From the NCBI GenBank assembly GCA_003342895.1, contig PTFA01000276.1, forward strand, positions 1,149,799 to 1,213,798: a DNA stretch of 64,000 nucleotides. The letters are read 5' to 3'. The position numbers and the translations under genes are program-made. The notes beneath the pieces were generated by a model. It was not told the origin of the DNA and did not search any database. It saw nothing but the letters and a program-made list of their open reading frames with translations. Positions 38,626 through 52,866 of this stretch are shown here, piece by piece (the stretch's first letter is position 1; each line of letters opens with the position of its first letter). The DNA comes from Casuarius casuarius. Lineage: Eukaryota > Chordata > Aves > Casuariiformes > Casuariidae.

Positions 38626-40960
38626 TAAAATTAAACAATTTGATGCCCTTCAGGAAGGACCAAGAAAACAAAACATAAGGAGATTCAAGGAAACAGCTTA
38701 ACAGGAAAGCTGCATAAGGCCATACTTACAGAATTAGTAAGCAAAGTAACATGATATTATACCAGATGAGATAGATATGGGAAAAATGACTATAAAGATC
38801 AGGAGAGCTACAAAATCCATATGTTATAAAAAACCAAAATGGTACATTTCAAAATTAAATAGACTATGAGAAAGCACAGTTACTGGTTAGGGGATTTCTT
38901 TTTGTTTGGTTTATCGAAGGACTGCTTTTTTAATTGTAAAACTATAATTCCATATATAGTTTTGAAAATCTTCAGCTATTTTATCTGATTTTCAGGTAGA
39001 AAAGCTAGGAAAAAATAGATAAGCTGAGCTACTAGTTCAAAGACATAAAATGAAAATCAGAAAATAATTAAACCAAGCCACGTGAGAGTAATCTCAAAGC
39101 AAGCTGAAGCTAAGCCAATAGAAACTCAAGGTCAGCAGTGCCTATACAACAAAGGCAAATTGCAATACAGTGGGGAAAAGCTTTGGGAAGAAATACATTA
39201 GAATATTATCTTTTGTGGTGTGCCAGAGAAAAACGCGACTCTCTTCTACTAGGTTTGTCAGAAAAGCTTTTGGGTAAAAATCAGCAACTAGGCAAAGCAA
39301 ATGTCTTAGTATCATTATTCTGCAACTGTTTCAAGACAGTGGTAACTGGGAAGATTTCCACAAGACATGTGGGATTGAATCCCAGCAATAACTGGGGCTT
39401 CACTTGTAACTTCACAGTTTTAGCATATCTTTTATTGGCAGATGGAAGGTTAAACCTGCCAAAAACATTGCTACAATCCGTTAGGTCTTTTCAGGACTCC
39501 AGTTAAAGGCAAGAAATGGAAGGCTATATTACCAAGCAAGCTGGAGGGAAGACATTGAATAGCTGGTATTCTTTACATGTTGTCTTAGTTGTCCTAGTTA
39601 TCGTAGATCACTCATGCAACACTGCGTGGAGATACCTGGAAATCAAATGAAGTGTGAATATAAAACATTTCCAGTCCTTTTGCACAAACAGCCAGAAAAT
39701 TGTCCCAGTTAGCAAGAAAGCAGAGGGCAATGCTACAGAGAGTGAAAACCATCACTAAGCTGGCCAAAATTAAAGAGATGTAGCTCTAAAAAATAAATAT
39801 TATGAAAGATATTGGGAGAAACAGATTGATGAGACAAAACTACCCTTGATAACTGATTAGTCTGTTGATAATCCCTCAAAATGTGGAGGACTTTCTGACA
39901 GGAAAACAAACAAGACGACTTGTTATAGTGCAGACAGCTTTCGTACTCAGTCATAGCCATAGAGCTGAAAACTGGAATTTGTCTCAAAGAACATTAGTCT
40001 CAAAGCTCTACACAAGCGTTTCATTTTTCTCATTCGACGTGTAAGGGAATGAAGTATTTTTTCCTGTACATGCTTATTCTATTCTAAACATCAGGGTTAT
40101 AAATCTTACTAATTATATGACACAGGTCAGAATTTCCTGCCTCCAGTTGCTACTGTAAGGTAGTTGTATGCACAAAACTCTGCAAAAAGCAAGATCAGAA
40201 ATAAGAGGCATTCACTACAGTGCTCTCCTGCAGTTTGTTTTTAGTAAGTTTTAAGCATAACGGACTTGTGCAACTGAAAACGTTATCTACATCTGTTATG
40301 TCTAAAGCTCCAGCCTAAATATTTCGTAAGTGGCGTTTCTTTCAGCATCTCCTATTATTGCCCTTTGAAGTTTCTCCTTTAATCTTTATTGTCAATATTG
40401 TTGGTGTCAAAAGTTTACTTGCCCCCATTCTTGTTAGTCTACAGTCATTGATGTTGTGCTTGTGACGTAATAGACTTTCCTACAGCAATCAACTGTGATG
40501 TCATAAAGCAAAAATGCTGTGATTTCAAACGAAGAATGGACTATAGGAACAGGAAAACACAGTATCCCTAAGCAATGCAAGTTAGGAAGACTATTAAACA
40601 TATTTTTTTAGCTCTCATATTATTATTGTTTTTCTAATTCATTTTCAGAAAATTAACTGCCAATACTGGAGGCATATTATTTACACAGTAATTTTGGGGA
40701 GAATGTGGCACAGCAGTGGGGAGAAAATATAAGGAAGAATTTCTATTAAGCTGTTTGTAAGTAAAAGCACAAAATGTGCCAGTATTTGATTTGTTTTTTG
40801 GTTCTTACTAAGCAAAGAAGTCTGAGAGGGGCAATGCTTTTGCTAGGAGACACCCACTGAAAATCTCAAAAGAGCAGGCCTCAATACGGGCATGTGAGAA
40901 ACTGTCTCTAGCAAAACTCCTGTAAGCTGTCAGTTTTGAGGCCTCACGTTTGCAAAGCCA
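38626..40960. other. Noncoding DNA, one unrecognised 122-codon open frame
   Basis: A plus-strand open frame at 39138-39506 is the only moderately long one. It starts MPIQQRQIAIQW and ends SVRSFQDSS. It has no motif that I recognise, and its base composition is like its surroundings. Otherwise I see nothing. Confidence 0.55.
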
Positions 40961-40964
40961 TCCC

Positions 40965-41115
40965 TCGACCCTGAGCCGTGAAAGGGTGCCCTTCGTCACG
41001 GCAGCCCGCACCTTGACCTTTCTCTGCAGGCCCTTTTAACCATCCGGATCGCCCCAGGGTGCAGAGCCCTGTGGGTCACCTGCACGCGCCGCAGCGCATC
41101 GGGCTCGTCCACGTA
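40965..41115. other. Small CpG-enriched patch
   Basis: About 150 bases show a local rise in G+C and CpG (for example gcacgcgccgcagcgcatcg around 41083) inside AT-rich DNA. It is too small to call a CpG island with confidence. It could be a decayed promoter island, a regulatory element or chance. Confidence 0.4.
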
Positions 41116-44100
41116 TAGGCATTTCTTCCTTCTAGGATCTCCCGCTCACAGGGGACCCACAAACAGCTTTCTCTGTCCAAAATATGATTAATGACTATGA
41201 CAGTTCTAATAAGAAAACAGAGGCTAACAGAAAATAGGCTTGTTTCAGTTACTTTAAATAATTTTTCCTTTTATTCTTAGTGATCTTACTCTAGTTAACT
41301 GAACTCTGTGTGTCTTGTATTTTATTTGTTGCCCACGCCTGCTCAGTCGACCTTTAGGCACCATCCATTAAAGGTGTGCGGAAATCTTGTTCTGCTCTGT
41401 GGTTTCTGAGCCTTGATTAAACCAGTCTGGGTAGTTCAGCAGAATCAATGTGTGTTATGCCAAAGTCAATGGTCCTGAATATTTGCTGATAGCCTGATAC
41501 TTCTGCAATTGTGCTGTTTATGTTTCTTGACAGACCTGCAATCGAATTAATTCCATGTATGCACACAGTGAGCAGCTTTACAATAATCAAATGGAACACA
41601 CAGTGTTTAATTATCACGAATCAGCCCTGTCTCTCTCTTCTATGGTTTTACATGTCGTCTTCTGTGACTTTCCCAAGAAACATTATCAGAATGAAGTTAA
41701 CAGGATATGGTTCATTTTGCTGCTTGTGCTTAAGTGCTTCCTAGACCAAGCTTAAGTGCTTCCTAGACCAAGCAATGAAAATGAGGAGCTTGAATCAACT
41801 TTGCAAAGCTGCTGCTTTCTAAGTGGGCTCCACCGGTTTGCTTGTGTGAATGAAGCATGAGGAGGGAGGAAGGAGCAGGAAGCAGAGCAAATTTGGGAAT
41901 TGCATTTGGAAATTCATCTTTTTACTGATCACAGTCTGATACTGAAACTGCCAGAAGCTGGAGAGTGGTCGGCAGCAGAAGTTTTCAAGAGGGCATTACC
42001 TCTGACTTTGGCAATTCCTCTTTGACCCCCAAATATTTTTAATATGTGTCTCTAGTTACCGTTGCTCAGTATCTAGCAACTTTTTCAGGGCTTGTTTAGA
42101 AGTTCCTCACTCATCTAGAGATAATGACTGCTTTGAGTAGTACAGATTACATTTGTAGAGGGAAGACGTGCATGACTGGTATTTTTGTTGTGATTATTTA
42201 CACATATAAAGTCAATTCATCTTATACCTGAGATTTGTGTGTAAATAATTCAATAAAACCTTGTCTACAGAAGAATCTTTCTGAAAACTAGATGCTGCTT
42301 GTGAGCTGAATAAGACAACCAACATACATTTTCTTCCTCTTGGCTAGAAAGCTAATCACAGAATAAATAGTACACTTAGGCTTCCTGTGTCCAGAAAGAC
42401 CCAGAATTTCCTTGTTCAGGTTTCTCGTATCAATTCTTTCCTAGTCCAAAATTGTTTAACTGTTACCAGAAAACCACTGATATCGGTGATCTATTGTTAA
42501 TCACACATAATGCTGAAGCCTCCACAAAAGGTCTTATCCTCTGTGTGTCAAACATAGTAGATAAACATAGCATGCATATCAACAGCATTTGAAGTGCAAG
42601 GCTGAGCCTCTACTTAAAGCTAATCTCGCTTTGTTTCCAAAGGGCTGTAAGTCCTGCTGAGGTGGCATTCGAAGACTGGGGAGAAAACCTAGACTCTCAC
42701 TATTCCTTAGCATGCACCAGAGCACTAACCTACTTGCAAGTGCCATCAGGGATCCCACCTGTCCTTGCCCAAACACCCCAAGCTTTCCTGCCATAAGGGC
42801 AGAGGGTTTTGTTGGTGGCCTGATCTCAAGGTGCCTTTACAGTAAATGGGTGCTGGTAGCCAAGCTGGAGGCATCCTATGGCAGCAATATGCATGCGTGT
42901 GGAGATGAACTGGCAAAGTCTCAGGCTCTAGCCAGCTTCCTCAAGACACTGTACAGACATAACCTGCTCCAGAGAGCTTTTAGTCAAACTATTTGATAAG
43001 AGACACGAGACAGACCAGGCAGGAGGTGCTGAGATAACTTCTGGGTGTGCAACATGTGGCCACAGATCATTTTTTTAGTATATTGAAAACATGACAGAGA
43101 TGGATTTTAATGCCAATATTAGACAAATTGGTGATCTCAGTTTAGTTCCTCTTGGCAAAAGCTCTCAATCATAACCAGCACTTTTGTTTGTTATTTCAGA
43201 AGGGAAATTGAGAACTAAAAGGAAATGAGACTTCTGGGATTAGAGTTAAATAACACTGGCTAGTCAGCTTGCACTTACGCTATATATCCTGTAGATCGTG
43301 TCTATATACTTCTCTGGATAGAGGCAATCCAATGCATTTAGCAAACATTAATATAGTATTTGAACTACACTATCAAAGAATAAGCATCACATATTTATCC
43401 TGGACTAGTGCCAAAGACATGGGGATTTGAAAGTTACGTGCTACAGTGCCCTGTATTTTTGTCCTGCTAACCTCTTTACTATACCACACTAATGTCACAA
43501 GGAGAGGATGGAAAGTGCTGGCCAGTCTGCTAGCAAAATAAAAACACACATCTGAAATATTGTGCACTGAAGTGCAATCTGTGTTGCACCAGTTCTAATC
43601 TGTGCTCTGCTGATTTAGATGTGTTGCTTCCCCATACACTGCCTAGCAAAGTAAGGCACTTCCCATAAACACCTCTGGGATGCAAAGGGGAACTCAGTGA
43701 AGCTCACCAGTAACTAGGTGACCCCCAGGTATGTTTTCACCCAGTTCCTTCACCAGAGCTCAAGGCAGCAAGCAAGAAACTATTTACTTGAGATCTACAG
43801 CCCAAAGCCTCCTTTGAGAATGGGACAGAGAAGTAGGGCTCACTTTTCTGTTTTTAACTTGTTTTTCCCTGAAGCATATCAGACCCCCCTGTTCTGTCAC
43901 TCAGGAGAATCCCCTTCTCCTGGAAGTCTGCCTTTATACAGTAGAGATAATGCCTAGGGCACCTCTCTGGGAAGGAGGAGCCTTGCATTCTAACTCTTGA
44001 TCTGTGTCTATGTTACATCTGAAGAGAGCTTACAGTAAAATGGCTGTTAGTGACCAAAAGCTGGGTCTTCCTTGTCTTGGTGGAGTGCTCTAAATACCTG

Positions 44101-47100
44101 GCTTTGGAACCAGACTCCTCCTTTCTCTTCTTCTCTCTCCTCATGAGTCTTGAACTCCTCTCTGGATAACAGCGCAGCTTCAGCAGTGGAGGTGAGGTAT
44201 GCCCCGCTGACAGCAGAGAGGAGGAGACACGCTTGGGAAGTGTATGTTTGTCTGAGGTGCTAATCTTAGTTTCTTGATTCCTGAGTGGCTTTAGCCTCCA
44301 AGCTGTTTATCAGAAGAATCAAGGGGAAAGGAGAAGTACTGCTGCCACATTTTAAAAGAAAGCTATAATGACAACACTTTATGGGAGCCTGAACCTATCT
44401 GCACATTAAATAAGCCAAGAAAACATCTACCAGATTTGGCTGTCCGGGAGACATGGCTAGTTTCTAAATTCCAGGCAGGCTCAGGTGAGAGAGGTAGAAG
44501 AAACAGGACTTGAGTAGAAACACTACATCAAAAAGCAAGATGCAAACCCCTTGTTCACCTAAGCTCGTTACACACTGCCCTACTCAGCTCAGGGCCTAAC
44601 CCTCCACTCTGTAAGACATGCTTAAAACGTGTTATGCAAAATCTGCCTCTTACTCAAATGGCAAATTCATTAAAAAATTGTGTTTCATTGTCAATACTTG
44701 CTGAGTGCTACTTTGTCTCGCAGAACACTAAGATTGTTCTTGCACACCATAGAACATGGATAATTTGTAAGCATCAACTAAAGCTACTACCCACTGCACA
44801 TCAAATTCAGCCTGCCAAGTATAAAGCAAGGAAGCTGAACAATTATTGATATATATCACACTTTACTTAAGAATTCAGAAAGGCAGTGCTGGAACTGTAC
44901 ATCACAGTGTTTTACTCCCAACATAGTTTAATTTCATTTCTGCTGAAAACTGTGTACTGTACCAGCATTACTAGTGTTGCACGATTCGATAGGGAAATTT
45001 AAGTGCACATTTCAAGATAAACTGCACCACAATACTTCTGGCACAATTTCTGATTACAGAAATATACAGATATTATGGATGTGCATCCTGTGGCTGATAC
45101 TTCACTTTCCACAATGAAGATGTTATTTCGCCTAGGTGGGATTTGCCTTGGGAAGAAATGAAGCACTGCACGAAGAGGTGATGTAATTGGGAAAGACCTG
45201 GCCATATATGTCTCCCCATCTCACAGAGTTAGATTATAAAAGTGCTTACCCTCCTCTGCAGTTCTATATGGTCTCACACAGAGTGAAACTCAGCACTTTT
45301 TAGTGATGGCGTGGAATCAGCTCGCTGCAGTTATGCTTTGGTGTAAGTGTCAAATTATACGAGACGCCAAAAAGTTCCACATTTGTCATGGTTCTTTAGA
45401 GTTATCTGTGAACAATTAGTTATGCCATACAAGTTAATAAGTATTCTAGTAATTGTGGTTTCTGGAAAGTTAATTCTTTTTATTCCTCTTTTTGAAAAGA
45501 CTGAATAACTTAATATTTTGGGGTTTTTTTTTTTCACATTTTTGACAATTTAAATGCTCCTTATGGAAGAAGAGAGTTCACTTCCCTGCAGTAGGTACAC
45601 CAAATACCATGTTTCTGCTGAGCCTGCTGTGAATCAAATTAAACTCTGTGTGCTGCATACTCTAAACTAGTAACCTTAATCTTCAAGTGGTCCTTCAATT
45701 CTTTTTGGCACTGAGGTTATAAAAGCGCAAGACTGCAAGTATTTTGCCCCTTTGCATGATGACGAATGTTAACCCTGGTACAGTCTGTGCCATGAAATGG
45801 CTGGATATTCATTTTCCTTCTAGAAAAGCATGTGGGCTTATTGCAGCAAATGTTGAAATATATTATTGAATAAAGCCACTCTGCTCTTTTCCCAGTTGTT
45901 ACTCTTTCACACTAGCACTGTCAAAACATACAAATGACTTATTAGAGCTAAAAATGACTCTCATAAATAAAAAGCGAACTAGAAAGACATGCGCGCTTCA
46001 GTGACCTGATCCAAAGACCTCGTAAGCCTTTCCATTGACTAGCATCCAGCACATAAAGAATAGCTCAAAATCTTGTAGTATTTCACTTGTCTCTGCTCTG
46101 TTGTCTGCCCTTTAAACCGCTGCTAGGTGTCTTGCATTATACAGGATGCCACATCATAGTACGATAAAAGCGCCATTTATACCAGTAATGCTGGTGAAAT
46201 GAATAATAGCCATAGCAATAACTCAAAAGAGCCATGAAATTGTGGTAAAAAGTATACTTTTCCAGCTTAAAATAGAAAGATTTTTGAACAAGCCTTTCTC
46301 CATAAAGCAGCCTACTCCTCTTCCCTTCTATACAGTCTCTTTAATGCACAGCACTTATTTCTAAATGGTTTTAAACCAAAGTACCTGGAAAGGGCCCTCA
46401 GATTCTTCCTGCAGGCCTAGACATAGTGAAACAAAAATGAAATCTCATCACTGTGTTAAGCATGGAGCTGGCTAGAATGTCACGCGCTCTGATCAAGTCA
46501 GTCCTGTTCGTACATCACAAAGAGCTGCAAACTCAAAGTGTGAGTCAAAACAATTTTACTGGTTACATCTGCTCTTGTTGAAGAAAAACAACATAAAATT
46601 ATATGAACCTCAATGGAGAAAGGGCCGTTTCTAAAATAACAAAGCCAAGCAGAGTCACAGTTGTGCTTGGATGTAAATAAGTTTGACTCAGAAGCCCTTG
46701 CCTGGAAAACTGTTATTACTGAAGGAAAGAGAATAGAAACTGGCACGATTTGTGTGATAATTTCTGGGTTTCTGTGGATGCAACTGTAGGACGTATTTGG
46801 AAGAGACAGACAATTCAGCGCTATATGTTTCTCAAAATACGAATGGCAACAGGCAGAAGGCAGTCACATTTTATTTTTTTCTCGCTCCATGCTTGCCGCA
46901 TGCACACAAGAGGAACAGTGCTGCCACTGGTTAGCAAAGCTGTTCTGCAGAGGAATGCTTTCCGATCTGCATGGCCTAGAGAAATCCTGCTTGTTAAAAG
47001 AACCGAATGTTGCTGGAAAATAAGTAAATTTCTTTCTTTGGGTTCAGTGCTGTTCATTTTAGCTAGGTCGGATGTGCAAGTGCCTTTCACTTGAGGAGGA

Positions 47101-49630
47101 GTCTGCCATAAATACCAGGTGGCAAGGCCCTTATGCTAAGAGAAGATCACAGTTTAAAACTGAGATGTTGCTATGCAGTTTTCACTATGAAATAACATGA
47201 CAACTGTGAGCCTTCACTCTTTGTTTTCTCTCAGTCATTAGTAGTGTTAAAGTTAATAGTGTTAAAAATATTGCTTTGATACCACTGTGACTCCTAGCCT
47301 TCAGCTGAGGGTTCCTTGGGGCGTTCAGTTATGAAGGAAAGTGTTATGCACTGTCTGTTACCCGCTGAATCAGTTTACTTCTGGCTGGCAGAGATCTGCC
47401 TCCAGGGTGCCCTGAGGTTGTGAAGTGCTCGCAGGAATCGCTCATATTTTTGTAAATCAGCCTGCTGAAATGCAAAGCTGGATGGCTGCTCAAGCCTGCT
47501 GCTGCGGCGTTTGGCTCTTAGACCTTTGTTCCGGTTCTCAGCCCTTCCACGACACAAGGAGACACAGCTAGAGAGGCCGTCCCTGCTTCTCTGCAGGGAA
47601 ACGCCTCAGGGGAGCTCTGGGGTTTGCTGTATTTTTGCCTGACTTTGCTTATCCACAAGGAAAGGTAGATAGAAACAGAGGTTGCCAGGAAGTAAATGTC
47701 TTGACACCTGTTTGAACAATTAGAAAAAACACTTGATGCTCCAAACACCTGAGTCCTTGAAAATAAGCAGGTTTACAGTCACGTTACTTTCTAGTGGGTC
47801 ATGTGTCCCCTGATGGTCCAGATGGAGTTGTGGCCTGGTGGTAAAAAAGAAAGAAACAACAGCCAGGAATGGTCTACAAATGTGGGAATTCAGAAGATTC
47901 TCTAGTCTCAGCCTTTTTCCCTCTCCCTCCTTGTTCTGTCTCTTCTACTTTTTTTGACTCCTGCGTTATGTTTGTAACTACTTTCTTGGTACAAACACAG
48001 AAACTGATGATTTTTAAGCATACTGAGTGGCTGTATCAACATTTCTTAAACGATTGTGTATGCATATATAAGATTTCTGACAACCATTTGGCCTTCTACC
48101 ATAGAAATGATGCCAAAATATACTGTTTTACACATGAGTAAGTCAGACATGAAAAAACCACTCTGATTTTGACATGGTCTGTCTTGAACTACTCTATGTA
48201 TCGCTGCAAGTTTGTACGAAAATTAACTGAAGAGATTTAGCTTCATAAGTACAACACAGTACTTCTCCTCCTCTTTCTAGCTCGTGAGGAGAGCCAGATC
48301 TGCTCCTTAAGGCCTTTTCTAGGAGAAGAGAAATGACTGATTCTCCCACCTTCTGCTTTGCAACATTGAGACGTGCACAGGACCAAGCAAGAAATAAATG
48401 AAGAAAGTTTATAAACTTTATAAAGCTTTATGACACATGTGCATGCATTTATGCCATTGTACATATTATATGCAACATATTTACAATTACAGTTTTTATA
48501 TTTTTTTTAATAACTTAATATTGCAGGAAGCTTGAACTGTCCACTCTTTCCAAAGATCATGCTAGCCTCTCCTCTATCTGTCTCATATTGCAGGGCGATT
48601 TGGGTGGTAACAGACCAATGGAGGCACTCAGGTGTAGCTGTGATATTAAGGCTAAGTCTAAACTGTGGGAGCTGGTAGCAGTTCCTAGTTCTCAGGCCCA
48701 GCTATGCACCCTGGCTGTGTCCCAGCTGTATATTTGGGTGAGATCACTGTGTACACCCTTGTTTTTTCCACACTTCAGAGACCTGTGGTGGTTTTGTGCT
48801 GGAAGCAGTCCTGGGTACCTGATCCAAAAAGAAGCTGCAGTGCTGTCATCTAAGTTCCCATCTGGGTGGTTGGAGAACTGAGACCCTGAAGCCTGGCACT
48901 CAGCTTGGACGTAGCTATTTGGAAATGCACAGAATAAACCACGTTCTTCTCTGAGGCACTGGCACCTGATCGCCGGCTGAAGGAAGGGGCATTTGTTTCC
49001 ATACAGCTGACTGTCTTCCACCCCTCTCCTGGACTTGTGCTCTTTGACCTGTCATATTTAGTCGTATTTCTTTATAGAAACCTCCTTAGTCAACTGGGTT
49101 CTGTGGCAGTAGTAAGTCATAACGTGATTTGTTTAAGTTTTGTGTTTTAAAAGCCCCACTATTCCTTTCTGTGATATGACATTGTGTACTTTAGAATCAC
49201 TGGTCTAATATATACATTTTACAGTATTCAGAACTGAATTGTGTCCGAAAACATACATTATTATTTAAACATACATACTGTCTATGAAATATAAAAAAGA
49301 CAAGCTACAAGCATGTCCAAATCTCTTGATGTTTATGGTTTTTAAATATTGGCTCATTTCAATAACCAAAATAGTTGGCAAGTCAAAATTTAGCAATTAT
49401 TTCAAGTTAGGCAAATGATAACTACATATACTTTAATGTATTTACCCAACTAAAAATCTGGGTAAATTTTCTGTTTGTTAAAAGAACATTTATAACATAA
49501 AAAATTATTGCACCACCAAAAGGAATTATTTTGTAACTAGCAACATTGATTACGCATTGACAATATATTTATTTTTTATAGAAATATTGAAGTACTGCTG
49601 TTAGTCTTCAGTAGTTCATATTACTAGGAG
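41116..49630. other. Noncoding DNA, no gene recognised
   Basis: Mostly AT-rich, with open frames of up to 114 codons (46750-47094, plus) that have no recognisable product. Short CT-rich runs occur at about 44115-44165. The 22-bp tandem duplication at 41729-41772 is listed separately. I see no transposon family, RNA gene or CpG island. Confidence 0.6.
41729..41772. repeat. Perfect 22-bp tandem duplication
   Basis: The unit cttaagtgcttcctagacca plus ag occurs twice without a gap or mismatch, at 41729-41750 and 41751-41772. Exact identity suggests a fairly recent duplication, or an assembly or polymorphic length difference. There are only two copies. Confidence 0.95.
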
Positions 49631-49639
49631 CTGGTCACC

Positions 49640-49805
49640 ACAGACATACCCACGTGTGTATGTCGCTTCCTTGTGTTCCCCTGGGACTTGTCGCAGGAGA
49701 CAGAGGTGGGGTATCCGTGCTGGCCGGGCTGGGCTCCTGCTGCGTTGGTCCCCAGGCGGAAACCCTCGCCTGCGCTCAGCCGTTCCCGGTCAGTAAAGGT
49801 TAGAC
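49640..49805. other. Small GC-rich patch in a very AT-rich region
   Basis: About 165 bases are clearly GC-richer than both flanks, with several CpGs (for example around 49736-49790: tgcgttggtccccaggcgga). The preceding 400 bases are among the most AT-rich of the window. No open frame or known repeat is associated. Confidence 0.4.
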
Positions 49806-52194
49806 GCTCTCCACTGCCAGCAAGCCTGGGGTCCCCTTTCTGACCTCTGTTTTCGACATGTTAGAAAAGTTAAAGGATTATTTTACTTTACTTACCTCAT
49901 TTCAAGTTGGTGTTCATTTAATGAATTCTGCTTTAGTTATACAACACTATAGGGTGTTTGCATTAACCATGCTACATAAAATATTATGGTGGATTAATAG
50001 CAGAGTAATTTCCCTGTGGAAAATAATTATGGTTCTGACCCTCCTGGATTCAGAATAAAATGCTGCAGGGATAAGAGAACTTATTATTGTTAACTCCCTA
50101 AAATCTACCAGACCACTGGAACTGAAAAATATCTTATGATGTGGTTTGGGTAAATTTTTCATTCAGCAAATTATCATGACACAGAGTTGAGAGATACATA
50201 CATATTATCCTTTCCAAGTCTTCTTTCGCTTTTATGTCATTGAAGATATCTTTTTTTTTTTAACTAGATCAAACATTTAATTGTTTGATTTGTCTAAAAT
50301 CTCATTGTAGAAGTCATTACTAAATCCATCAGGACCTGGAGCTGTGTTAGCATGATTCAAAATCCTTATAAAGTTCCCCTATATTTGCTAACAGTTCTAA
50401 TTATCACATTAAATGCATGGCAATGACAGAAAAAATGTAATTTATCAAAATGATTATGAATGGTTTTGAAAACTTGAAAACATTCTTTTTGAAAGCAGAA
50501 AAGTGCAGCTATTGAAAGAGCCTTTAAACTGCTTTTAATATATAGCTAAGAAGCCATTGAACCTCTTTTCATTTGATTGTTGATTGCCTTGTTGGAAAGA
50601 ATTGCTTGTTTTCTTTTTAAGGGACTAGCTAAGACAGTTTACTCACCTTAGCATCTCATAAGTTTGCTTCAGTATATATTGCTATATACCTACAATGATA
50701 AAAGGACATTAAAACAGGTAAGTCAGCTACTGAATTCGGAATAGGTCAGAATCAAGGTTCCTTGGTAATTGTAAAATATCATATGCATATGCATCATGGT
50801 AGTATTAAAAAGTAGACTCATGTTATAAGTTGCATGTTCAGTGCTTGCTGAGTGGGCATCTTTTTTAGAGTTCTTTATATCCCCTTGCCTCATGGATGAC
50901 CTCAGACCTGACACACCTCATAAAACCCAATCCTTACAATGAATACAGAATTATTAATTTTTGCCTGGAGTTTTCTGTGACATTCATTGCTGTAATACAA
51001 AAGTTTCATAAATGAATTAATTTCTTATTGCAACAGTTCTGTGAGTGAAGTTGGCTTTGTCTTTATTCAGGGGAACTGGAATTTCAACCGCTAGAGATGC
51101 AGTGATTTTGAGAGTTTTGATGAAGAGATGCGACAGGCCAATTTTTCAAAGTGCTCGGTAGGCTCATTTAAAATTTTCCAGTGGATTTTTCCCATTTGAT
51201 TTCTTTTTAGCAATATTGATTGAAATTAAACTTTGCCCTGGGAAAAAAAGGACGAATGTTCTGATATTGTTCCAGGATAGTCTGGTTCAATTTTTAATTT
51301 TGCAAAGATTTTGTTTCTTTGTATTTTTTTAAAGTTATATTCGAGTTGTTTCAAAATAGCAGCATTGTAGTAAAGTGATTTGATTTTTACAGTTTAAGTA
51401 ATGCGAAACAGTTAAGTAACAAAGCAAAAGATATCCACATTTTAATTGTTTCATGGGAATTTCTATTCTTTTCCTTCTCTACAATTTCACTCCTTGCCCA
51501 GCTTTAACACTTTTCATTAGACAGCTTCAATACATTCTTTCTCTTTCAATAGTAGTCCGTTTTGCAGTTCCCTTATCATTCAGTACACATTTTCCAGCTT
51601 CTGTTGCAACTAAGAGAAGAGCCATCTAAGTGATTGTCTCATTCCCTACCTAAGTCCAATTAATTCCTGGATTATCGTCTCTCTGTGCATTGAGTGGGGC
51701 AGACTTTCTGAAAAGGCTGTTACGTTGAACGTGTCGTTAAAGACCATCATAAAGCACACGCATAGTGGCAGAGGCAGTGTGCCTCCAAGCTAGGTTACCG
51801 GGGCAACCTTCATTCTGACATTTCCTAAATTTGGGTGCTTAACTGTGCAGCCATACTGTTCTTTTATATGATTGTATTGTAGAAAACCAAACCAAACAAC
51901 CCCCCGTAAATCCATTGGTTTTCCCTTTTTTAACTTCTATCTCAATGGCTGCTTGTTGAACTAGTTTGAATGTCATCAGGCTCCCTGATGTGGTCCTCAC
52001 CCGCTTGAGTTCATACAGTAACTGGAAGCAGTAGGAGCCTGTTACCTTTTATGTGAATGAACCCCTAGCAGGGAAGAAATGTACTCCTTACCCAAAGGTT
52101 TTGCAGCTAATTCTTTGACAGAAACAAAAACAGCAAGTTTGAGATTTTGGGATCACCTGCAGATGCTAGTGCAGATTATGCCCAAGGGCTTGTA
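49806..52194. other. Noncoding DNA, no gene recognised
   Basis: AT-rich sequence with open frames of about 70 codons or less. No repeat family or RNA gene was recognised. Confidence 0.65.
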
Positions 52195-52515
52195 GGCTCC
52201 CCTGTCCCTGTCTCCTTTGGCCTACACCACTTTGGCTCCCACGTGCCTCTTCCTTCTTTCTTGAGATCCTGCTCTTTTTCCTTCGAACAGTTTCTGCACC
52301 TATTCATTGCACCTGTCACGCTCCTGCTTCCTTCCAAGTTCTTGCTCTGACCCACCTTTTACTCCTCTCCTTCCTATCCCCTGTGTCTTACCTCCAGCCT
52401 TCCTAGCTCTTGTCTTTGTCCTCCTGCTGTGCTCCTGCCCCTTCTTTCACTTCCCTCTAGTTTGGATCTCCATGCCCTTGACATTCAAGTGAAACCATTT
52501 CCCTTTTCTCCTCCA
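52195..52515 (+). other. Long pyrimidine-rich tract
   Basis: About 320 bases are strongly biased to C and T on the plus strand, made of mixed runs such as ctcctctccttcctatcccc (about 52363-52382). The bias is far stronger and longer than an ordinary splice-acceptor tract. It has no periodic unit. Possible readings are an old simple-sequence tract, a DNA segment able to adopt triplex structure, or a strand-asymmetric remnant. Open frames crossing it are low-complexity by-products. Confidence 0.6.
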
Positions 52516-52844
52516 TACTACGTGGGATTCAGTAGCAAAGACAATGAAAGCACAGGAGAGATGATCTAGATTTACCTGACATGCACAAAGATGTTTCTAC
52601 TGGGCAGGTATGAACTAAGATAAGTCTATGGTGACGTTTGGCTACGTTCCCATAGGGATGGTAGAATCACTGGCACCAAGGTGATCCTCCTACCAAATTC
52701 TGATTCTGCTTCTAAAGCATAAAAGGACTGAATCTTTGTATTGTATGGCTGTGAGATTTTTTATAGTGGTTATACAGCATATTTCCTCTTTGTTCTTGGA
52801 AATGGCTGAATTGTTTTGGCTGAAAATTTCCCAGATGAAAAAGC

Positions 52845-52866
52845 AATAACAACAACAACAACAATA
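52845..52866. repeat. Short (AAC)n microsatellite
   Basis: An ataacaacaacaacaacaat-type run gives about five AAC units flanked by imperfect units. Plain microsatellite. Confidence 0.9.

Noticed and set aside
39138..39506. 122-codon plus-strand open frame, considered as a transposon or retroviral fragment
   Set aside because: I could not match it to any polymerase, integrase, capsid or transposase motif. Length is within chance expectation.
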